Assembly: GCA_036172665.1 (NCBI GenBank)
Contig: CM069872.1
Span: 49,214,101-49,278,100 of the forward strand
Source: Prosopocoilus inquinatus
Taxonomy: Eukaryota > Arthropoda > Insecta > Coleoptera > Lucanidae
Direction of reading: 5' to 3'
DNA length: 64,000 bases
Both the position numbers and the translations under genes were made by a program. This document shows, piece after piece, positions 43,051-55,960 of this stretch; positions within the stretch are counted from its first letter, which is position 1, and every line of letters begins with the position of its first letter. Below the pieces are notes generated by a model, which saw nothing but the letters and a program-made list of their open reading frames with translations, ran no database searches and was not told the DNA's origin.

Positions 43051-44480
43051 TTCATACAATACTGTGCGAAATTGCTTAATAAAATTTTTGTAAGTGACAG
43101 ATCAGTCATGCTGTTACACTTCAAGAAAAAAATTGCATCAGGAATGGTAATCAAATTACGTCAGCGACGATTTGTGGAAATTATTTTAAACAGTGTCGTC
43201 TCCGATAATGGCAGTGAAGTTAGGTCGTCAAGGTCAATTAAACGTTTAATTACGCGAGGGACTGTAATTATGTCTCGTCGTGGCTCATAACCGAAAATTC
43301 GGGCCGTAAAACGCCCGGGCCCGCCGAAATTAAATCTTTCTAATGAAGACAAACAACCGAAACGCGCACTTCGCCCTTAATCCTTCTTTTAGTGTTTTTC
43401 CTCCGTCTCCACGTCAGGACTTATTATAATAATCGGGCCCGAATTTATATGCCCGTCCGCGATCCATATTTCCTCGTTTGAATTCGGCGCGCGGGACAAT
43501 ACGTTTTTAAGACGGGTAATTCCCCCGCGCGCGCTCTCGCTTGATTTATTTACGCGAGGGCGAACGGCGCGGGGGTGTGAGAGTCTCTAATTATTCATCT
43601 TGTAAATACATTTGTTATTTAGTCATTCCGCACGCCACATATAACGTGGAGGAATCCAATTTACTCGAACAATTTCGGGAAATAATGAGGGGGAGGTTAA
43701 CGCGGAACAAGTTCAAGAAGGGCGGGGGTGGCGGGGGGGGGAGAATACCGTGATTCTTGTTGCGTAGAAGTAAAAGTAAACAAAATGAAATTACATTCTC
43801 CTGTATAATTTTGAGGAAGAACACGAAAGCACGGACGTGTCTAACTTACAAATTTACTTAAGATTACAAGTCAAGAAGTTTCATGATGTGATGAATATGA
43901 AAAAGTAAATTTGTTTGAAGGACAGAGACGTATTACATGCTTTTGTTCTTTTTCAAGTTTAGGCTTAGTTCTGAACCCGTTTGATAACTTGAATTAAATA
44001 CAAACAAGCCAAATATTTTTAATATGACAAAGGAAATTATAAATTGAAGATTTTGCTTAGCAAGTGTGTCCCTGTACATGATTAACATTCCAGAAAATGG
44101 TGGATTATTTTAGCGTAAATTACATCTCGCGCGCTTCTTTAATAAGTTCTTCAAACAGTATGTTGCTTTAGGATCGAATTGCGGCGGCCTCTTTGTCGGC
44201 AGATTTCAAAGAAATCCGCTTTGGCGTACGCTCCTCTACGCCAAGTTATTAATAGCAACATTTTGTGTAATACTCATTCGTGACTGAGTTGATCATTAAT
44301 CATGGTCAGATAGCACTCAGGTTCTTTCAAAAATAAGTATTTTCTTCTGATGAAAATGATGTACACAATTTATTTTTCCAATGACATACATCAACAACAA
44401 CAGCTTTTTTCTGAGCTAACTATTAGCATAAATTGTATTGTTTATGTTCATGTATTGGAGACTGTGGCTTGTCTAACAAT
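43051..44480. other. Noncoding DNA, partly GC-rich
   Basis: Positions 43200-43760 are GC-rich with a G-run (43720-43741) and few repeats. The rest is AT-rich. No gene is recognised. Confidence 0.4.
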
Positions 44481-44553
44481 AAATTTGGATTTGACTCCTA
44501 ACCACAATATATATTGTACATACATATTGTGGTTAGGAGTCAAATCCAAATTT
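44481..44553. repeat. Perfect 30-bp inverted repeat, 13-bp spacer
   Basis: 44481-44510 (from aaatttggatttgactcc) is exactly complementary to 44524-44553. The spacer is atattgtacatac. Perfect identity over 30 bp with no decay suggests recent origin or active gene conversion. No coding content. Confidence 0.85.
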
Positions 44554-44667
44554 ATAAATTGTATTAAATATTCGTGTCTTAACACAACATGATGTTTCTG
44601 AATTACATCAATGAGACCACAGTTGTCTAAAAGTGTTTGGAATTTCCATTTTTTTGGATTTTAATGG

Positions 44668-45480
44668 TTTTTATTTGCGTTTTAATTGCGAATGCCTGCG
44701 TCAGCTCCTTTGTCGGTAAAGTACAAGCGAGTGCCTGTCGTTTTAGTTTCATTTTTGTGTACTTGCTTGTGACGCGAATTCGGGTGTGAGGGAGGTTACT
44801 CTGCGTTGATTGAACAGTCAATTTCGACCGTTGAATTTGGAGCGTTGGTAATTTTATAGCGAACGCGGATTATTTCTCTAATAAATTTAGGTATGATCAC
44901 CCTGAATACTTTTTTACCCTGATCAACAACAAAGCCACCCCCGTTTTACAGATAACCCAACTTGCTCTTTTAACCGACGAGCCACCGCTGGAAAACTATT
45001 TTCTTGTTGGGTAGGTAGTTTGAGTTGTTTATTTGTGTTTTAATAGCGAACATCTGCGTCACCGTCGGCTTCTTTGTCGGCAAAGTACAAAAAAATGCCG
45101 GCCGTTTTAGTTTCATTTTCGTCTCCGAGACTCTGCGTTACTAGGCGCGTTGTTGGACACTCAGTTCTTCAGCCAACACTTGCGTCACCGTCGGCTTCTT
45201 TGTCGGCACAGTACAAAAGAATACCGGCCGTTTTAATTTCATTTTCGTCTCCGAGACTCTGCTTTACTAGACGCGTTGAATGGACAGTCAATTCCGATGT
45301 TAAATTCGTGGTGTAGCTAATCTTCTAACGGCCGCAGGTTATTTCTCTAATAAATTTAGGGGTGGTCAGCGTGAATGCTCACCCGAAACTCTTTTACCCT
45401 GATCGACACAAAGCTACTCCCGTTTTACAGATAACCCAACCTGCTCTTTAAACCGCTGGAGAGCGATTTTCTTATTCGGT
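44668..45480. repeat. Complex direct-repeat block
   Basis: A unit with gcgtca, ctttgtcgg.a.agtacaa and ccg.ccgttttagtttcattt occurs three times (about 44690, 45055 and 45180). A second block, ttatttctctaataaattta through cgttttacagataacccaac, occurs at 44870-44960 and 45340-45440. The order suggests a unit of about 470 bp with an internal duplication. Confidence 0.75.
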
Positions 45481-46250
45481 AGCTAACTTGAGTTTAAAGC
45501 CGAAAAAATACTTTCACAACGGTGTTTTTTCTCGAGAAGTCGAAACAGGGCCGTTATTCTCCGGAAGATTATCAGGTTTTCCTCTCTCGTTGTCCCTCCA
45601 TCCTATAGGAGACGCAGTGATGTCGCTTACGGATGTTTTCCCACAGTATCCCACGCGCGTCCGGGACACCACATGAAAATCGCACCGTCAGCTATCGTTC
45701 GTTTAAGCGCAAAACGAAACATAAAGACGATTGAATATCGTATTTCATCCAATGCGCGATACTAAAAAAAAGCGTATTACATTCTTGCGGAAAGAAACTG
45801 TATAAAGACGACTGAATATTGTATTTCATCCAATGCGCGAAATTGAAGAAAAACGTATTACCTTCTCGCGGAAAGAAACTGTCGTTGCAATTCTCGCCCT
45901 GTAGCTTATCATCCACTTGTTACCAAATGAAATTAAATACTTTTTCTTTATACATATTGGAATTTCGAATTCTTATAATCTGCGTTCGAAGTATATTTGG
46001 AACAAGTCGTCGACAATACCTTTTTCTGCGCTCGTTTGGTGCTGTGTGGGGGTTGACCACATTTTCGGTGTCCACGTCTCAGGCGTGGGGGTCGACCACA
46101 TTTTCGGTGTCCACGTCTCAGGAGGGCAGGGGGACACATTTTCGTTGCAACGACGGCCTCAGGGAGGCATCGCATTGTACGGTTAAGGCCGGTTCGGTTA
46201 TCCCAAGCGCTCTAAATAAAAGAAACCTCCACAGTTCGTCCAGTTGGATC
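45481..46250. repeat. Two short tandem repeats within noncoding DNA
   Basis: At 45724-45885, ttgaatatcgtatttcatcc, aatgcgcga and gcggaaagaaactgt repeat with a period of about 83 bp. At 46045-46123, gaccacattttcggtgtcca, cgtctcagg repeats with a 40-bp period. The frames through them are by-products. Confidence 0.7.
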
Positions 46251-48906
46251 TGACGCGACGTGGCGCACACGTGGTCAGGTGTGTTCTAGTATTGCCTGGT
46301 CCTCGTTCGCGCGGTTTCTCAAAAGGCTTCCAGTTTTCAGTTGATTTTTGGTTTAGATCGGGCTACTGAGCCTCAACTTTCGGTTTACGATTCAGGCTTA
46401 ACTAGGCAAGTTCAGTTCATCATTGACAACCTAATGCAAACGAAAGTTGTCCGCGTTTACGTCATAAGTATTTGGAGCTTCCTTTACATTAACCATTTGC
46501 ACTTTGTTTGTGTCTTAAAAGGATTCAATTTAGTTACGAATCGTTAATCGTGCAGCATTTCATTTTGTTGTGGAACTGCTTTGTAATCTGACCAATAATA
46601 AAGCTTTGTGTATGTACTGAGTGCGTATTCCTTTCTTATTTCTGGTTAAAATTAAGTGGCGTTCACTTTTCCGAGTAGTTTAATTCTCACGCCTGTTACG
46701 ATTGAGCTACCGGCATTGTGCCGAAGTTAAATTCCACAGCACTGTATCTTGCTTCTTTTTTGTTGTTTTAATAAATGTATTGTTCCTTATTGAAAAAATA
46801 CCGTAACGTTATAACTTTATGGAATTTCATGGTAACTAAATAATTTGTAATATCATCCGGCAGAAAGCAAATAATAAATCGACGTGTACAGGTATCTACG
46901 TAGGTACACAACGTAGAAGATACGTGGTTAATAACGGATCGTTTTGTTTTAGTTGCCCTTCTGCATGTACGCAAATTAGATTTTGATATATCGGCGTACG
47001 GTGGAATAATATCGTTCGTGTTCGTGCAATATTACCTTCTGGTAATAACTTTCTCTTGACGGCAGCGTTATTGAACATTCTGGCGGCGGCGTGCGATTGA
47101 TTCAGGTGGAAAGCCCTAACAATAAATAATTAAGCAGGCGGCGTTTGATGTGAGCCTTACCGCCGGTGGTGGTGAGTTAAATTCGATCCGCATCCGGCAG
47201 CAGGCAGCCGCGGAAGTTATTAATTACGTTTATTTCGCGATACTTCCCAAATTTGCAAATTGAAATTACTCGCTTTGTTCTTCGAGAGCGAATTAATTAT
47301 TGTTTGCCGAACGGTCTCTCGGTTTGTTCGCGCGCCGCTGTTACAACTACCTTTTGACTTCGCATCTTTCGCCTCGCCTCACCTCGCCTCGCCTCGCCTC
47401 GCCGCACCGCGCCGCGCCGCCTCTGCGGCGTGTTTACATTTTCCATTTCACCTTCCCATAATTACACACTTTCCGACGTCAAATTCGAACGCAATTAACT
47501 TTAATACGTTCGTGCTAAATTGAATTGGAATGCAGTCGTTCTATTTTCCGTTCGTTACGACAGCGTTACACGACAATGCACCGACCGACGACGCGACTCG
47601 CGCGCTCTCCACCGATTTCAATAATTCAAAAATTAATTCGCTACGTCTTTGTTTTAAAATTAAACGAAGGCCGCCTTGGCTAATCATTTTAAGATACTCA
47701 AATCAACTTTTCTTTGTTTTGTTCGTTCAATCAAAATTATTACCTTCCGGAGCACCTTGAAATGCTATTCGTAGTATTCGATCGTACAGATCATTACTCT
47801 ACTCCTGAATAAATTAGAATGTTATGGCTTTAAAGAAAAGACTTTAAATTGGTATCCAAATGACGTATAATATTTTTTCATGTTGGCTATTTTTTTCTTG
47901 TTTAAAATATCGAGAGGACGGAGTTACAATAAACATTCACTTATCGTTAGTCCCTGTGTTCCTTTCTTTCTGGCTTGTCTGACTGCAACAGGCGCTGAGG
48001 ATAAACGTCTCGGCTTCCGGGCATCGCATTCCCATTCGATGAGGGCCATGCAAATTGCAAGTTCCACATCAATTCAGCGCGATAAGGAACAGTTCACTTA
48101 CCGGGGCCCGTTCTCCGGCCCCGCTTATTCCAGCGGCGAATATAAGAACTGCAGCTCCCGCACAAGGATATTGGACACCGAGGAAGCCATCCTCGCACGT
48201 TGACTTCTTATCTTCGCGTCGATTAACCCTCACGTTCACCTGTGCATATAAAACCCACCCCCCGATAGATATAAGCATACCTTGCGTCCCGAGCATACGC
48301 TCTCTGGATCAGTTGATCGTTTCTGAATTTTATTTCAGTAAGCTATTTTCATAAAAAAATCAAAACTAAGCTTCACGGTGGTGTGAATAGCCCCGAGCGA
48401 TGACGAGCAATCCAAACCGTAACACCCTCAGCTCGCTACTCTGATTTCATGTGCCTGTAAAAAAAAGAGCGTTGGAAAAGTGTCACCTGCAGTTCTTTTT
48501 TTTGCGTTGGCAACGCGCTCTCTTAATTGTGTTTCGTAATTATGCCCGCCTGCATCCACTTCGGGCGTAACCAGGCCGTGCATGTGCAGAGAAAAATGAG
48601 GTATGTGTGTGCTATGGCGGCGGCGGTGTTTATTTTAATTACGAATAACAAGTTTCCCTTATGCAGTTGCCGTTTTACGAAAACTAATTGACTTCGCCTG
48701 CACCACGCGAGTGTCGCGTCGCGCCGCGCCGCGCCGTTGGCCTAATTACGCCTCTGCGAACATGAAAATTATCCTAAATTTAATTTAGATTTTTTTTTCT
48801 TTGGTGATTATACCGGTTGTTGTATGCAACTGAGATGAGAGAGGAAGACAGAAATAATCTAAAGTGGAAATTTAGAAAATTCGTGCACGCCACGCCTCCG
48901 CAAGTG
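46251..48906. other. Less repetitive noncoding block
   Basis: Positions 47080-48760 are GC-rich with TAATTA-type motifs, and cgcctc/cgccgc runs at 47376-47420 and 48718-48737. No exon is recognised; the frame at 48055-48354 has no domain. Host regulatory sequence is possible. Confidence 0.4.
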
Positions 48907-48915
48907 GTTAGAGTG

Positions 48916-49183
48916 CAAAGTTAGTGTATGGGAAGTTGCCTCATGCAATATCGGACAGATTCAACATTTTTCGTATGGGTTTCGGGTGTACGTCACTCGT
49001 CCAAGCTGAAACTCCATTGAAAAGCGTCAGAATAGTTGCGTTGTTATGGTAACGGCACCGACTGTTCATGCGTCTTGAATCGCGACCAATCAAAATCGCT
49101 GCAGTTTAGTCTGACGTCACCAGCGCTACCAGGCATTCGGCTTTGTCCAAGCATATGTGATAACTTCTCATACATTAACTTTG
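48916..49183. mobile_element. MITE with perfect 9-bp target duplication
   Basis: The ends caaagttagtgtatgggaag and cttctcatacattaactttg are inverted with two differences. gttagagtg flanks both sides exactly (48907-48915 and 49184-49192). Nine bases is typical of Mutator-like and some Merlin elements. The 268-bp element is noncoding. Confidence 0.8.
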
Positions 49184-49192
49184 GTTAGAGTG

Positions 49193-51675
49193 TGCAAAGT
49201 CTTGCTCCATCTATTTTGCGTACACAGACAAAAAACACTCCAACCTCATTTCTTCCTCACTTCGATCCGTGCGATGTCTTTGCTGACTTTGGAATTTTGC
49301 AAGCTTAATTACGCTTAAGTTTAAGCGTTCTAAATTATTTCCGATGTGTTTTAAACTAATTTATTTTCGAACGTGTATTTTATGTGGCAGATCAATTTGA
49401 AAGAATTTAAAGAATCGTAGGTCTTTTTATCTTTAGTGTAATGCCAGTTATGACAGTTTTTATTGTAGTATACAGTCGTTACTATGGTTTGCTTACTTAT
49501 TGATTTCTTGGTCACGTGCACAAGCTAACAGGCGAGACGTCTAAAAAATTGACGTGCACGTAACGCACTCGTGACTGATGATCACTTGGCTTTGATTTTC
49601 TTTCGCTGGTATGTATGCTGAATTTGCACGTCACTACATGTTACCTCACCCTCCTTTGCGAGGGGTGAAATATGCAGAAATCGCATCCCGTGTTGCACGA
49701 AGTCCTATCCAAGATTTCACCCTGCTCGACATTTGCCTTGATAAAAGTACTCGTAGGTATGTACGAATTACTTTAGTTTCATCCTACATTTTCCTCCGTA
49801 CGTATTTTTCTAGCCGGAAGTCGTGGGAGTGTTTGGAAAATTATGTTCTAAAGTAGTTTTTTAGTTTCGGTTTTACACAATATTCAACATGTGTTTTTTT
49901 TTGTGGTCAAAATTAAACTTCTAAATGAGGGGATTCCATGCTGACAATGTGAAAATCAAGTTGTTGAACTTACTTGCAATCAATACTGCACCAGTATTTC
50001 ATTCAAATCAATTAACGCCCTCGCTCGTTAATTATGTTTCAACGTGAGACGCTGAGAGCCTTGTAATACAACTACTTTAACTATGTTTCCCTTGCACTGT
50101 AGTAACATGTTGCAAATCATCGAATTTATAACTTTAGTATAAAAAAACCTTATCTGATTGTGACAGGGTGGAATACGCCCTTATCAATTCGTGACAATAT
50201 TTATTAGATAACCAATTCGCCGAATGGGTAATATTAGAAATGAATGTTCGCCGCAAAAACTAAAACACACCGTAACACGCGCGCACATTAAAATTTAAAT
50301 AATGCATTACGTAATTTGGGAATCCCTCGTTAACGTTCCAAAAGTAAAGTCCCATTTCTCAGTTTGCATATTTGAATGTATCTTGCAGAATTACTCAAAC
50401 TTCCCTAATTTAACCAAACTCTGTGTTTCCATTAAGAAACAAATTAGCGAGCGCGAACCAGCTCTGCCACCTGCCTCGTCCCCCCTCCCACTCGCGCCCC
50501 CGCCACCACCCCGGCCCCCGCATCGCCGTAATAAGAATTGCGCTAATTGTAATCGCATCAGGCGTGGAACACACGTAGAACTCGCGATAATCTACTGCTC
50601 GCTGCCTCTGCCTCTAATTTCATTGTGGCGCGCGAGATAATCAAGGAAACGCTATGTAAGAAGCGTCGCAATTTGATTACGCCTTGATCTCCTCGTGCGT
50701 CGAGGTAAAAAGTATTTTTCCCTCTGCTTGGGAGCTGCTGCACGCGCCCCGGATAACCGAGCCTTGAATGTTAATGTTTTATTGTCGCGGTGGTTTATAA
50801 GACGTGAGAAACGCCCGCCTGAAATAAGTCTACAAAACCCCCTTTACAGCATCGCTTGTTTTTATACTCGACAAATATACAAGTTGTAAAAATGTAAAAA
50901 GTAATATAAAAGCCCGAGATTCGAAAAAAATTGGAAGGAATGTTCCAGTGATACCGCCCAATTAAACGCCCTGTATAATATTTGATGGAAGACGCAGGAG
51001 ATATACGCAACCATAACCTAACATTTAGTGGGTTCTTATCTTCTATAGTCTTCTACTAGGTATCAATCAGCATAGTTAAGATTTTCAAAATGCGTCAAAT
51101 AAGTGCCATGACGTCATAAAGCAAGATGTCCGTCGGTGTAGTATAGCTGGCGCATGCGCGGTGACTAATCGGTGATGGATAGCTGCACCTTATCCCGTGG
51201 TAACGAAAGGAGCGTTGCGCGTTTTGATGACAGCGAAGCAACCACGTAGAGGGCTTTCAATAACAGTAATTTCAAAAATATTATACTCTACTAGGCCCAG
51301 TTAAGAGGGCAATGGCGCTTTGGTGTGAGTACTCTCGCGTAGCTTACAATTTCTTAACATCTACAAAAAAAAAAAAAACTGTGGCGTGAATCGCGCAAGA
51401 CCAAAATGATCGTGAAATGCAAATAGGGAAACACTCCAATATTGCGACAATTTGCTCTTTGAATTAGAGCCAACTAGACTGACGTTTACAGAAAATCTAG
51501 TAAAAATAGGCGTATGGAACAACAACGATGTAAATAGACCTTACATACTCGGAAATAAAAAAAAACACAATGAAACCCCTGACTACGGTTAGACAATAAA
51601 AAATAATAATAATAAATTATCACAGGCAAGTAAATCCCTCCCGCAGAGTTTGTAATTAGAAGACAAATTCAAGCA
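49193..51675. other. Noncoding DNA with one promoter-like cluster
   Basis: Positions 50280-50800 are GC-rich with C-rich tracts. No gene is recognised. The motif cluster at 51109-51159 is listed separately. Confidence 0.4.
51109..51159. promoter_or_regulatory. CRE and NRF-1-like sites
   Basis: TGACGTCA, a full palindromic CREB/ATF site, is at 51109-51116. GCGCATGCGC, the NRF-1 (Erect wing in flies) palindrome, is at 51150-51159. Both near each other are common in promoters, but no transcript start or gene is visible nearby. Confidence 0.35.
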
Positions 51676-52620
51676 ATCGCAGACCTCAACTATAGCTCGA
51701 AACACGCCCACGTTGCCCCACGACAAACCCCAAAAATCACACTCCGAAATATGACGTCATGCAACGCGTTGCCAGAAAGAGAAAAAATGGAAAATCTTAC
51801 GCTTCCTCACAGGAGTTCAACATCGGAATGGGTGTCCGGAAATTTCCGGAGTTGCAGCTGCTTTCAAAGAAAGAAAACGATTCCCGCGATGCTTCGCCGG
51901 ATACCGTCGAGGCGCCAGTCGAGGTTGGAACAGCGTTTTTGGTACAACAGCTGGAGTTTCCTAGGAGAGTCGACCGGGCTGAAACTGAGTGCGACCGAGT
52001 TCGCTGTAACCAAAACAACCACTTTAACAATGATGGTTTAACTTTGAGCCGAAGCTTAAATCCTTCCCAACAGTTGTTGAAATAATCGTTGCTAAGGGTT
52101 TAAGCCTCAGCTCAAAGTTAAGCCGAGCTCCATTTGTAAAACTGGACCTTAGAGGTTCTTAGCTTGGTTTTCATTGTTTTTAATTATAGCGGACGTGGGT
52201 CGCAGTCAGTTTCAGACGACTGTCTTCCTAGGAAACCGTAGCTTAAACATGGCGCTAACCACTGACTCCTTGCTTGCCGTATGGCAGGCAAGCCGAAAAT
52301 AGCGTGGCACAATTTAACAGGGTCAAAAAAGGCGATCCCTCAGATGCGGGGACGGTAACAGCAATGCGGCCAATGATCCGTTAGAAATGGCTGGTTTAAT
52401 ATTCTTCATACACTCAACTCCAAGAAGCCCCATAATCACACAGCGCGATGAAAACGTGACCATAACTAACCCGCTCACTGGTCAAAGGTGAAAACGGGTC
52501 GAAGCGACATCGTTCTGATGTCGCGTGCGGCGCTGCAGAAGTAGGTACTACCGCAACGTGCTCGACGCGCTTGTAAAAAGAATAGCCTACCCGACCGGTT
52601 GGTCAAATCAAAGCTGACTC
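51676..52620. repeat. Dispersed repeat, copy 1
   Basis: tagctcgaaacacgccca, atgcaacgcgttgcc, catggcgctaacc with gcaagccgaaaata, and tagcctacccgaccgg recur in the same order at 60607-62200. Neither copy has a recognisable protein. Its class is unknown. A MITE is inserted at 52010-52148. Confidence 0.6.
52010..52148. mobile_element. Snapback MITE, GGTCCA-type, left end degraded
   Basis: ggtttaactttgagccgaag and gcctcagctcaaagttaagc pair, and the right end actggacc is followed by TTA (52149-52151). The left end has drifted but TAA at 52007-52009 remains. The centre closely matches 18573-18699 (aagcttaaatccttc, aagggtttaagcctcagct). Confidence 0.65.
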
Positions 52621-55439
52621 AACAACCTGTAAGTTAATTTGCAGCAGTTTGATTTGATAACAATAAAGACGCACGGTGGAAGTTACGAGCCAGAACGACC
52701 TTAGGGAATAAATAATAAAAGAAGTGTATTTTTGATCATGCTTATTTCCATTATCTATTAACGCTTTCCATTGTCTATTAACGCTTTCCATTGCCACCTA
52801 GAGCTAGGGTAACCTAAAAGAGACATCATGTTCAGAGTGAACCGCAATGAAAATTCTTTGCAATCGTAGGCTGAATTAAGTCAATGGTCAGACTTCACGA
52901 AAACGTCAATCCAACGGTCAGACCAAATCATCTGACCAGTCAGCGATTGGATAAAGTGATCACTTGGTTTAGTCTGACCAGTTTAGCTATTACTTGGCCT
53001 TAGTAACCCTTCTAACCGTCTAGCCTTGTGTCTAACTTTAAGGAGAAGGGAAAGCAACTCCTCTACGTTGAACTGATACATCATTGAGACTTTCAAGCCC
53101 AAACACGAGTTAGTTCCATAGAATTGATGAGGGAAGATCGGGACTTCGAATCTTTTAGATTCCTTCTACAGAAGACGTAGGCCTAGTCGTTGGAAACCTG
53201 TATTTTTTTCTACGAGGTGTGGAAAAGGCTGAACACTCATTTTTCTTTCGGTACATCTCTAATAAGAAGCATTCAACTGATTTGGAAGTATATCCTTTTG
53301 GATAGAGAAGACCGTTAAATCCAAACACGGATTATTTAAAGTGAGAAAAGGGGAAACACCAAGACTTTCCTCAAGATTCTACTATCACTAAAGCTTCAAA
53401 ACAAAACACCCCTGTACACTTACATGGGTAAACACCCGGTAACAAGTTGTTTTCCGATGCTTAGCATCAGCGTGTCTTCGATCAGCTCAGTGGAGAAGGC
53501 GTGGGGTGCCAGGGTGAACATAGGTTTACCTGCGAGTAGTTCTGAGTGTCGTTTCCAACACATTTTAGACCTGCAGGAGCTGTCACGACAGCTTACCAGG
53601 AGGTTAAAATATCAAGGAGACGTTCAGGGTAATGGTGGACACGTAGACATTTAAAGTAAATCAAGTATTTTTCACCTAAATAATTACCGCAACGTAATGC
53701 GTAGAGAGTAAAAAGTAGTTAAAAATTCTTAAGCACCATCTCAGAGATGATAATATCGGTGCGAGATAAAAAACAGTAGATTAGTACAAAAGTAAGGGTA
53801 GTCAGATAATGAAAAAAAAAAAAAAACAAGGGCTGAGAGAGCGAAAGGTACTTTTAAAGAAGCGAAGGCGAAAAGTGGGCGGTCAAAGCAAGAAAGAAAA
53901 ATAAATAATCTGATACCTAGGGGGTAAGTATCTACAAAGTATGAGAAAATAATTGGAAAAAGGTTTACATCTTTTGGAAAAGAATATTATTAACTTCTTA
54001 TTCGTACGTTGGATTCGTATTTGTGTCTGGAGAATAAAAGCGGCTCCCATACAACAAAATTAAATATTTTTCCTCAATGTTTATAGGGTTATTAAAACAT
54101 GTTTCTCGTTTTGAAAGTATCCGAAATGCGATGTTCTCATGTTAAACATTCGCGGCTTAAAATAACTGCTGCGAGCATATTTTCGTGCGTAATGAAACGC
54201 AATCTAGCGATATTAAAATTCCGGCCATTTATCGAAATTAAATTCGCGTCGTATTTCGCCGGGATTCTTTTTTTCCCCCCCGTCCGCCGCTGATGCAAAC
54301 AACAACGAACAAAAGCTTGCCAAATCCAATTTGCCTGGCAGAGATCGTCTCCGTGTTTTATCAACTGCAAAACGTCCTTAAAACGAGACGCCCGCCAACG
54401 GTAATAACTCAAGTGCAAATCCGGAACTTCCGCATTCCCGTTCGAGCGATTTATCCGGTAAATACGTGCATTCTTTGATCGCCGAACGAAATTTACTTAC
54501 TCCGGCGTATTTCATTTCGGTAATGCACAGGCGATCGCGTTGTTCGCTTTTTCTCTCTCAACACCGACGCCGTCGCCGCCGCCATTTATTTTTGTTCTTC
54601 CCCGAAACAGTCATTGAAAAGGTGGGTAAATATGGCTTTGATGGAGTTATAAACTCGCCCGGATTGACACCGCTGCCGCCGCGCCGCTCCGGGGGGAAGT
54701 TTCGCCCACGGAAGTGGTTCATTATTCATTTTAGAAGCTTCCGCATTATGCGCTAGTTTTAAGAAAAGTATTTCAACTTAAATTTGTTTTGCCTTGATTG
54801 ATTGATGGAAATTTACTTCGTGAGAGTTTTCATGTTATTCACTTTTTCACTACACACCGGCTAAAGCACGCTATAAAATTACTTTTCCGGGAGTCTTGCG
54901 ATAAACGTCTACATTTACGTCTGCACTTCTTACAACCTTCCGGTGGGTTTTTTTTTTCTCGCGTAAACTTTCTCGACTCTAACGTAAATCGAATTTTCCT
55001 AAGATATTCTGCTTCCAATTCCAAAGGTTTCTTTTTCTTCTTCTTCTTCTCATTCTCATACTTCTTCTTTCCGGGCTAATGATGCGAAAAATTATTCCGG
55101 AAAATATAGTTCAGATTTTTAAAAATAAAATCGGAAGAGACATTTAGATACCAGAAAAGAAGACGATTATGAAATGGATACATAAACAAAATGAGAGAAG
55201 CAAAACAAGAGTTCTCGACAGAATTTGAAAAACGGAAATATATATTTAGAGGAGGATAAAATAATGCAAAAATGGATTGACACAGTCACGAGCAAGTGCA
55301 ATAGCTGGAAAAGCTCTGAGAAGAGACAACGTAATATCAAAAGTGATAGAAAGTATAGTCAAAGAAGGAAGAAAAACCTAGCAGGAATATTAAATGGGAT
55401 GAGTTAATTAAAACTTGGGAATTAAATAACATTTTCTCA
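52621..55439. other. Noncoding DNA
   Basis: Positions 53900-55080 are less repetitive and GC-richer, with CCGTCCGCCGC-type stretches. No exon or RNA is recognised; a gtcagactt/tcagacca cluster at 52880-52985 is locally repetitive. Confidence 0.4.
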
Positions 55440-55800
55440 TGTACCAGGAAAGATTCTAGCCAAAATAATTGAGGAAATGATAAAAAGTTCAGAATTCCGA
55501 AAAGATTTGAAAAAAGATCATTAGACAGAAGGACTACAGAATTACTAAAAGGCTACGTACAGGGATAAATAAAACATCTTGAGAACAGATAAAGAAGAAT
55601 CAAAATAACTTACAGCAAATATCGGAAGAAGACAGAGGCGTGCATTAAGCCCATTACTCTTTACAATTATAATAAACGAAGTCATAAAAGAAGCAAGAAC
55701 AAAGAAGGTGAAGGCTGTAAAGGTGGGATTCAAGAAAATGGAATGAATTGAACTTACCCAACTGTTGTCTGCAGTTGACATGGATTCTGAGAAGAATCTT
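55440..55800 (+). pseudogene. Non-LTR retrotransposon RT fragment
   Basis: Around 55625-55700 the plus strand reads GRRQRRALSPLLFTIIINEVIKEA, matching RT motif B (RQGCxLSPLLFNI) and the helix after it. Upstream in a related frame LAKIIEEMIKSSEFRKDL is in keeping with a retrotransposon, and after the motif the frame is closed by stops before any YADD. It is heavily decayed and of a family different from the two larger elements. Confidence 0.65.
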
Positions 55801-55960
55801 CGACATAATCTGAGAACCCTGAAGCAAGAAATAAGAAAAGAAATCTAGAATAAATAAGGAGAGCTCAACCTATAGCTACATGGTAAATAAAGAGAACAGA
55901 TGGAGAGTAGTTATTTGAGAACGATTAGCGGAAAAAACAAAGAGAGATGCTCAAAACTAA

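Noticed and set aside
45819..46253. 144-residue plus-strand frame with a repeated STTFSVSTSQ peptide
   Set aside because: It follows from the 40-bp tandem repeat; frames on the other strand are also open.
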